Part shown: positions 56,458 to 64,000 of the stretch, piece after piece | How the letters are laid out: every line of letters begins with the position of its first letter | Numbering within the stretch: the stretch's first letter is position 1 | NCBI RefSeq assembly: GCF_949628265.1 | Contig: NC_088788.1 | Location: 7,812,001-7,876,000 of the forward strand | DNA: 64,000 nt | Direction: 5' to 3' | Origin: Cloeon dipterum | Taxonomy: Eukaryota > Arthropoda > Insecta > Ephemeroptera > Baetidae | Program-made: the position numbers and the translations under genes | The notes under the pieces: generated by a model | Database searches by the model: none | Seen by the model: the letters and a program-made list of their open reading frames with translations, nothing else | What the model was told of the DNA's origin: nothing

Positions 56458-59066
56458 TTTTCTTGACACGTACGTACAACTGAAATGTTTATGTGAGTTA
56501 AGTAAAAATATATTTTTAGGAAACCTATTATTCTGTCACTCCTGAATATATTTTCTTTCCTATTATGTAATTTAAATTCAGAACAACAAAAATTATAAAA
56601 ATGAAAATACGACCCTTCAGCCACGTTTTATAAAAAATATTTTTAAAATTGTGTTGCCAATTCAATTTTTTCTATTTGAGATATATGAAAAGAGAAATTG
56701 ATCATGTCATTTTAAAACCAAAACCGTTACTGTACCCTACCAGAATGTGAAATTCATTATTTTTTGTAAATTATTCAATTGTTCGCCGACAGTTCCTTTT
56801 TGTTTACGGGAGTTTTGTTCTATCAATTTTTAAAGAGTATACACTTATAAAAATTAAAGCTTATCTTTCGATGTTCAAAAACACTCTTCAAATTAAGCCG
56901 ACTATCCTCTGATTAAATCACTTTTAAATTTCACTCGTGCATGATGCATCTATTGCGATTTAAAAAGTCTAACTGTTCTTGGTCTTCAATTTTATTGCGC
57001 CAACCGGCGAAATGAGCTTGTTTGACTGCCAAAATTACTCCCGCTTCTCTACATATCAATTCTACACTGTTGTGTCTCGCGCCAATTATAGCTCTTGACT
57101 AAGTAGCAGCTTATCGCGCCACCACCGTTTCTGTTTTTATTCTTGTTTCTCGAGATCCACGTCACTTTCAATAGGTGCGGCCACAATCGCGTGGATATTA
57201 AATAGGGCAGAGATGAATAAAATCAATAATTAATGCTCACTGATTTTGACTTCACTCTTTCTCTGTAATTGTAATTTTTTATGTATGCATCGTGAATATC
57301 GTGATGAAAGATTGAACTAATTGTTTAGACTTACAAGAAATGACCAACATTTTATTAATAAAGAAATATTTATTTCATTTATCACGAAATAATATGACAG
57401 GCAGTGGCCCGCTAATGCTCTCTTGTGAAATAAAATGGGAAAAATTCGAAATATTAATTAATTTTATATTTAATTTTATAAAATTCTGAACAAATTTAAA
57501 TTTTAGGAGATTGCACGGTATTTTCAGAAAATTGGTATTCTTAATTAGTAAAGCAAAGAGCCAACTAAAACAATTAGAATTAATTATTAAAATTTATAAG
57601 ATAAATAAATGTTTCAGTGGCAAATTGCGCTAAAATAATTTGTCAAATTGAGGGGAGGTCGTAAATAAATCCTTCAAATTTGTGGAATGGCTTTATTCGG
57701 AATCTCGGTAATTATTTGAACTGTGAAAACATTACATGAATTCATTTGGAATTTATAGTGTATTCAAATAATTTACAATTAAAATAGTCACAGTAAATAT
57801 CACAAGTTATTTTATCAATTAAATTAAAATAAACTCGGCTTACTCCGTTTAACCGAGTCTGTAAATTTTTATAATTTTCAATTAAACCTCAAAATTTATG
57901 TTTTTAATTACACAAAACGATAGAGAAAATGTGATTGAGAATAGTTATAGTCTCTATGGTCTTGAGTTATGCTTTTCACGCAGAGGGGAATGACGCTGCT
58001 AACTAATTGTAAGGAAAGGTTCACAGGTTGGAAAAGGTGGACGGAGAGTGCCACCTATTGGCAGGCACTACAAAATCAAAGAAAAATAATCGCCGAACTC
58101 ATTTAATAAGATATGTCAATTGTAACTTGGTGATTTTATCTAGCTGATTAATTATCAGGAAATTGCCTTTTATCTAGATTTACGTTGGCATTAATTCGGG
58201 CCGCAGGGTAGTTACCCTCCCGGTGGATTATTTTCTGACGCCACCCACTTTAATTAGTTCCCAAAGTTGGAAGATTTACAATTTACGTTAAAAGAATAAC
58301 TTCTCAAAATAAAAACTGAATTAAAATATTATTAATATTCAATTTGAAAATTAATGAAATGAAATTTTAATTTGATAAAATATGAATTTTAGACGCGGTC
58401 GCGTAGTTTCTGTAACTATTAGGGTAAAACAATAAAAGAGGCTGGTTTATGTACTTAATAAGCAGCTACATTATATATTAGTAAACTGGAACATTAACGA
58501 TACAGCAACAATCATACTGTGTGTATTTAAAAATATGCATTGACTCTTTTGCGAACACTATTGGTTAGTTAGACTCTTCTTCGGAATTAATTACATGTCA
58601 AGAAAATAAATTATGCTCAGTGAAATATTGTTTCTCACCACTCACTCTTCCAAATTCGTGAAGTTAAGCCTGCACGCGCGACGTCTCCCACACTTGCTCG
58701 TTGTTAACGTGAGGAAAAATAACTCTCAAGTGAGTGATTCCAGGGATATTTCGTCCCCGGTTATAGTGACAAGCGGGTGCTCCGCCCGATGGAAAACATA
58801 TTCCCGAGAGTATTTGAGTGAACAAATATTTCACCGTTATTTTACAATGAACAAATAAAACATCCATACGAAATTTAATCCACATGTACAAGGATTAAGA
58901 GCTTATTTTTAGTTTGGGGTTTTTGTTACCAAAAAAAATTACTTGCGCAATGAAAAATATTGCGACACAAAGAGAAAAAAAGAAAGTAAGCAATATCTCG
59001 TATTTAAAAATTATTTTTATTAAAATCGACCTCAGAATTGACAAAAAACAAGGCCACTTTTCAAAT
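56458..59066. other. AT-rich intergenic region before g18
   Basis: No gene seen in 2.6 kb. AAAAAGTCTAACTG at about 56962 and TTAGACTC at about 58570 are isolated relatives of the promoter element. An open frame at 58613-58858 (+) has no known motif. Confidence 0.45.
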
Positions 59067-60430
59067 TCAGGGCTGAGGCTCGTCTTGAAAATCTTGCTCA
59101 CCCTGAGGGGCTTCAGCTTCCCCCTGAGGGGCTGCAGCAGGCAGCTGTGCACCCTGATCTTCCGTGATTTGAGCTGGTGGTTGATCTGATTGTGCCAATG
59201 GGAATGGGTTAGCGCCTGTGGATTTCTTTCCAATGCCATCGTGCTGCCCTTCGAGGGGCTCGCTTCCGATAGGGTAGTTGACGACGCTGCTGTGGCTGCA
59301 CAAAAACGGGCACGACGGGCTCCATTTCCTGTGCTCTCCGTCTGGTGTGTCTCCAGGCTCCCAGCCTTCGACAATCACGTTGCAGTGAACGCAAAAAACT
59401 GCATCGTTGTTTCCCATGTAGAAAAATCCGCTTTTGGCTAAATCAAACGGCTCCACATACTTCCAGTCGGTCTTTTTCAGAATTGAAAACAGACGATGCG
59501 CTTCAAAATTGTTATTCAGTATGATTCGTTCGCCTATTGCGATATTTTTTGAGCCGTGAGCTCCGATATTACAGTCAAATTTATTGTGCTCTTCGATAAT
59601 CTTAGCTAAATTGAGGCCTTCGCGATCACAATATTCCTCGATGCTGAATTTCAACGGACAGAAATAGCAACACAATAGTTCCACCCCACACTCGTTGATA
59701 TAGAAGAGGCCATTTTCAGACAGAGGAATAAGTAGAGCAATTTTGAACTTCTCATGGAAATGAAGAGGGAAAGAAAACAATCGATGCATCGCCAAATTGA
59801 AATTTAGCAGCCGAGGGTCCACTACGCTCCTTCTGCATTGTTGTGCAGGATTCATTTGCCTGAAAACAAAATTTTTCACTCAATTCAGATTCATATACTG
59901 ATAAGGAAGGAATATTTCATTTTAATTATCCATTGCCTGGTGATTTGATTAAGATACAGACAACTTTATCATAACTGCTATCATATTGCAATTGTTTCTA
60001 AGACTTTCTTATGTTCACTATGATTATTAGATAATATTTTTGAAGTGGGTGCATAGAGGATATTCAAAATTCAAATAAATTATTCAAGCTGTGAATTGTA
60101 AACGACCGGCTTTTTCTGGGCTTCCAAATAAAAGCATAAATTCATTTTGACCGCACACAAAATATCGTTCAAAGTCATTTACATATGCTTGGATAGCAAG
60201 AATTTTAACAAATTGGGACGGAGAAAATCTTTAAAAATGAAATAAACTACAATTAGGAGAGTGAATGTTGCTCCAAACAGTTGCGTGCAATAAATAATGA
60301 TTTATATTAAAGGCAGAACTTGTCGGTGAAACTTTAAAAAAAAGTCCAAATAAATTTTTGACACTTTTGTGACTTACGCTGGAGGGTGAGTGGGTGCAAA
60401 TGGCAAGGAATTTGTCCGAGGAGGGCTCAT
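59067..60430 (-). CDS. g18: short BIR protein with PQGE tail
   Basis: Exons 60378..60430 and 59067..59859 give 281 aa; phase-2 intron (CAGC|GTAAGTC, TTTTCAG). Exon 1 encodes MSPPRTNSLPFAPTHPP. A second, similar first exon with its own promoter lies at 61132-61169. The N-terminal module has Met-His-Arg-Leu-Phe-Ser-Phe-Pro and Cys-x2-Cys (CYFC). The canonical BIR has a Val-Phe-Cys-Val-His-Cys zinc loop and C-x2-C-x16-H-x6-C. The linker SEPLEGQHDG leads to a tail with PQGEAEAPQGE repeats, ending DEPQP. No RING. Same tail class as g10, g13 and g14. Confidence 0.83.
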
Positions 60431-60555
60431 TGCACAGGCACTTATTAACGCACGTCGCACCGTGTGTTATCAGGTCTCTGGCTTTACCGCGGACGAGAGC
60501 AGAGAGAGCGTTTTTGGCGAACGCGAAATTTACAGCAAATAATGTAATACGCAGA

Positions 60556-60592
60556 TGAGACTTTTACAGCTTGACTTTTCTTAAAGTCTTAT
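60556..60592 (-). promoter_or_regulatory. g18 proximal promoter elements
   Basis: AGACTTTT (60558), TTGACTTTTC (60571) and TTAAAGTCTT (60581) on the + strand, about 130-160 bases upstream of the g18 ATG. Confidence 0.5.
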
Positions 60593-61131
60593 TACTATAA
60601 ATAATGCAACTGAGACAATGAAAGAAAATAATAATTCTCGGAAATCATTCGAATAATTTTTCAAAACTGTCATCTAATTAAAATAATTTTTATATTATAT
60701 AAAAATAATTTGTAACGCAATTTTCTTGCTTTTTCTTCTGGAATTTTAGTGACAGCAAAAAATATATGAACCAAATATTTATTTCAATTTTTCCATCTGC
60801 GAAAAGTACCCAAATAAGTGGTTAATTTGTAGTATATGCGCGTTAAAATCCCATCGAAATTATAATTAATTTTGACCACACATAAAATAGTTCAAATTCG
60901 TCTGTATTGAATTAAAATATGCTTATATAGCAAGAATATTAACTAAAAATCCTCAAAAATGACATTAATTTCAAGCAGGAGTTAATTTTGCTCGAAACAG
61001 TCGTTCAATTAAAATAGTTTACATAAAGGTGGACATATTCTGAGAAACTGACTGTAAAAAGTATAATGTGAAAACAGTCAAAAGCTCACATCAAGTCAAT
61101 AAATTAAATTTTATACATTTTGGAGACTTAC

Positions 61132-61169
61132 TCTAGAAATGGCAAGGCATTGGACTGAGGAGGACTCAT
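61132..61169 (-). other. alternative or orphan first exon of the g18 type
   Basis: Minus-strand ATG at 61169 encodes MSPPQSNALPFL and two bases (GA) before a GTAAGTC donor. Length modulo three (phase 2), sequence and flanks match g18 exon 1, so it would splice in frame to the g18 large exon (59859). It is either a second promoter for g18 or the surviving first exon of a deleted gene. Flanking sequence up to 61.35 kb duplicates 60.35-60.6 kb. Confidence 0.55.
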
Positions 61170-61294
61170 CTTACAGCTCTTATTAACGCACGACGTGCCG
61201 GGTGTTCGTCTCTGGTTTCATTCACGAATGATAGCAGATTGAGATCGCTGTCTTTACCCGACCTGCGCAAATTTTATACGTTATGTGCATAAAT

Positions 61295-61330
61295 AAGACT
61301 TTATTAACTTTCTTAGACTTTAAAAGTCTA
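61295..61330 (-). promoter_or_regulatory. promoter elements of the second g18-type first exon
   Basis: AATAAGACTTT at about 61292 and the near-palindrome TTAGACTTTAAAAGTCTA at 61313-61330, followed on the minus strand by CGTATAAAAT (61271-61280), a good TATA box about 100 bases upstream of the ATG at 61169. Confidence 0.6.
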
Positions 61331-62740
61331 CATCCTTAAGTGTTACTGTAGAAAATGAACTTGAAAGAAATGAAGAAATCACAATTCATTTGAATCGGAA
61401 TTTACAACTGTTATAGACAGCTATAATAATTTTAAATAAGAATCGCAATGCGATTGTCTTGTTTCTTGGTATTTTTGTGCGATCTGCGTTGATGTGAATT
61501 CATTATACATATTAAAATTGACTCTTGAGATTCAAAGAACTGCTCACTCATGAAATTGTTATCTTTTGTAATTTAAATTGTTGGCAGTATTCGTTCAGAA
61601 AACAGATTTTATTTATTTAACATAACAATTTTTGAGTAATAAGGTTCTGATAAATTTTTCTGTTCACGAAATAAGGGCTGCGGGTAGAAGCCAAAGCTAG
61701 ATATGAGTGTAATCAAGACGTTAGCTTCAAGGAAAATGTAAAGAATTTAAACTCAACATGATATCTTACACTTTATAAACAGGGGGAAACAAAGTTGACC
61801 CCTCGTGTATGCTTATATTATTTTTCACATATACACAGTCATGAACAGGCTTTTCATGAGACACAAAAACTCATCATATAAAGGAAAATAAAAACAGATC
61901 ATTTTTTTCTTATTATTTTCGCTTTAACACATGTTTCCAATTTTCTTTGTAAACAATGTTATGATTATAACACAGATATATGTTTCATATGTAAAAAATA
62001 GTCTTAATTTTGCTCGAGAGTGTCGTCCCTAAAACTTCGTTGAGCTGATTGAGCAGAGTGAGTGAAGTCTTTGCCAAATTACAGTTGATTTACGTCACTC
62101 CATGACTTGTGGATGGTGGCGAGGATTTCATTACTGCTAAACACTGTTACGGCGGGACAGTCTCTTTTGTGTGCTTCAGCAGAGTTCGCCGAGTTTACCA
62201 GGTATATCCTGCAAAATAGAACTGATTTTTAACAGTGTAAACCCTAACTATAGATGTTTTATCTAAATTTCACATCCCTCATACAGTAAGAATTTGAGTA
62301 AAAATTAGAAAAATAAATATTGCATTAAATTCAGCATTAAAGAGGATTGATACTGCAAAATCCTGTAAAATACTTGTTGCCAATGCATGAACTCATGCAT
62401 CCCTTAGGATTCAAAGCCAAAATAGCACTGCAAATATTTTAGAAAAGAGGCTGCAAAGATAGCATATGCTTTTCAAATAGTAAGGACTGTCTCCTATTTA
62501 AAATCTGATATTATTTAAAAAAAAATCCCCAAAATGTGTCATGCACTGTTGAATAGATCTTGAAAATAGGAATTAAAATCTGCCAAGAAAATGTGGTCAA
62601 GCACTGTAAATTTTAGAGAAAATCTAGCAAGGTCCTTGCAAATTGTAGAACATTATTGTTTATCGATCAACTAACTGCTCTTTGCATCCAACAATTCAAA
62701 TAATTTTCAATTGTTGCCATGTATCAATCCACTTTTTTAA
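61331..62740. other. intergenic region g19-g18
   Basis: No gene recognised. At about 62181-62217 a minus-strand acceptor TTTTGCAG is followed by an open stretch DIPGKLGELC and a stop; it could be a third exon for g19 by analogy with g4 and g5, but similarity is too weak to claim. Confidence 0.3.
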
Positions 62741-63969
62741 TTACTTGCTACAAATAATGCTAACCGGCACTTGAGGGAGGGTTTGGTGGCGTCTGGCTTG
62801 CTGTTCAGCATCTCGTGCTTCAGCATCATCGTGTTCGGTTTCTGTGGCAGGCGGTGTGAAAGGTCGAGAGCCTTTACTTGGTGTTCCCAAGCCGTCGTGA
62901 GAGAACTTAATCGTCTCTTTTCCAATGACGATGTTGCCCACGTCTGCCGCGTTACGCAAAAACGGGCAATCTGGGCTCCAACTCTTGTGCTCCGATTCGG
63001 GCGTGTCTCCTTTCGTCCATTTGCAAACTTCCACCTTGCAGAAAGCGCACCTGACACGGTCTTGGTCTCCGGTGTAGTAAAATCCATTTCTCGCCAGGCC
63101 GAAGGGCTCGACATGCTGCCAGTCGGGCTTTTTCAGCAGCGAAAACAGCCGATATGCCTCGTAATTGTAATTCTGCATTGCCTCTACATCTCCCAGTGGC
63201 ATATTTTGTGCGTGAGCTCTGCAATTCATCTTCTCGCGAATATATTGGACAGAGTATCCCTGGACTTCCTCAGGGCTGAATTTTGAAGTGCAAAACGTAC
63301 AGTAGAAAAATGCACGGCCGCGCTCATTGACGCAGTTGAGGCCCAGCTCGGCCAGCTCGAGTAGACGGGCGAATGGGAATCCTTGCCAAAAATCGAGTGG
63401 AATAAAGGCGAAGAAGGTGAACAAGCGGTGCAAGGCAAAATTCAAATTTATATCCGACAACTTGAAATACGGAGCTGGAGCTTCGGTGAAAAGCGTTTCA
63501 TGTCCCGTTGCCCTGAAAAAATAATGTTTAGTTAGTTAGAATATAAGAGACAATTCTAAATTGATTAAAGCCCCTATATTTTTGTATAAAAATAATGTTT
63601 ATGGTTAAGAAACGGTCATGTGCATCAAACCGGCTCATTAGGGTAAATAAATAATGAAAAATTAATGGAATAAACACATGTTTTTAGCAATCGGGGCTCT
63701 ACATACAAGAAGGAGCATTTTTTGTGCTGGTCCTTGTACTAAAAAATGGCAGCTGGTGGAATTCCGCTTCTCGCGATCAGCTGTTATAATGGCAAATATA
63801 TATTTTTTAAACTAATCCTTTATCAAATAACGAACTTAAATAATTTAAAATTGATTTTTGCGATAAAAACATCTTCTTTAATTTACATTTTTAATTAAGT
63901 ACATTTTGGCACTTACCTGGTTTCATTTTGGAGGAATTTACCGGTTGATTCTTTGACGGAACCCATCAT
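62741..63969 (-). CDS. g19: short BIR protein with acidic/basic tail
   Basis: Exons 63917..63969 and 62741..63512 give 274 aa; phase-2 intron (ACCAG|GTAAGTG, TTTTCAG). Exon 1 (MMGSVKESTGKFLQNET) starts at tandem ATGs. The N-terminal module has Leu-His-Arg-Leu-Phe-Thr-Phe and Cys-x2-Cys (YCTFC), with an insertion after Phe-Thr-Phe. The canonical BIR (ARNGFYYTGDQDRVRC ... CPFL) has all ligands. After the linker the tail is rich in Glu, Asp, Ala and Arg and ends VSIICSK. In g4 and g5 the same place (PQVQ, PQIQ) is followed by a splice donor; here PQVP is followed by GTTAGC, a weak donor, so the last residues may really be intron. No RING. Its promoter lies beyond the window. Confidence 0.78.
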
Positions 63970-64000
63970 TTCAAGGCAAATAATGTGATGACTATTATAT

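Noticed and set aside
62181-62217. Third coding exon for g19
   Set aside because: The upstream donor would be GTTAGC, which is weak, and the encoded DIPGKLGELC does not resemble the g4/g5 tail; left as a note only.
724-63969. Viral (baculovirus-type) origin of the IAP-like genes
   Set aside because: The genes have spliceosomal introns, TATA promoters and a large family structure, and I see no other viral genes. Resemblance is explained by common IAP ancestry.
724-63969. Spread by retroposition
   Set aside because: Copies keep first introns and promoters and show no poly-A tails or target duplications; collinear intergenic DNA shows DNA-level duplication.

Overview
The window comes from an AT-rich animal genome. 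Spliceosomal introns (GTAAGT donors, pyrimidine-CAG acceptors), TATA-type promoters and IAP-family proteins most like insect inhibitor-of-apoptosis proteins point to an arthropod, probably an insect. I cannot name the order. The window is almost wholly one tandem cluster of BIR-domain genes: I can build 19 complete-looking gene models (numbered g1-g19 in map order), plus several pseudogene fragments and orphan promoters. One unrelated small multi-exon membrane-protein gene (55.7-56.5 kb) sits inside the array.

Architecture. Nearly every model has a short coding first exon (17-65 nt), a phase-2 intron and one large exon. The large exon starts with a degenerate N-terminal BIR-like module (Met-His-Arg-x-x-Thr-Phe/Tyr-Pro, then usually a Cys-x2-Cys), followed by a canonical BIR (Cys-x2-Cys-x16-His-x6-Cys). 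From there the family splits. Long forms (g1, g2, g6, g7, g8, g9, g11, g12) add a second canonical BIR and a C-terminal RING, as in E3-ligase IAPs. Short forms (g4, g5, g10, g13-g19) stop after the first canonical BIR and carry Pro/Gln/Glu-rich or other tails. g3 has all BIRs but no RING. All + strand genes are long or g3; all - strand genes are short except g9.

Layout. 0.7-9 kb: g1, g2, g3 (+). 9-13.6 kb: g4, g5 (-). 14.4-23.3 kb: g6, g7, g8 (+). 25.4-31.5 kb: duplicated pair g9/g10 (-). 32.4-38.5 kb: g11, a pseudogene fragment, g12. 40.6-48.4 kb: a duplicated two-gene block (g13 + pseudogene; g14 + g15) (-). 50.6-54.5 kb: g16, g17 (-). 55.7-56.5 kb: membrane-protein gene (-). 59-64 kb: g18, g19 (-).

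Regulation. Most first exons are preceded by copies of TTAGACTTT / AAAGTCTAA, often as near-perfect palindromes and just upstream of a TATA-like box, which suggests co-regulation. By family knowledge the RING forms could ubiquitinate bound partners (caspases, IAP antagonists or other signalling proteins), while RING-less forms could bind the same partners without ubiquitinating them; that interplay is inference. DNA transposon remnants, a long fold-back element and mosaic duplications show that the array is still being rearranged. All splice models are read by eye from the sequence, not from transcripts.
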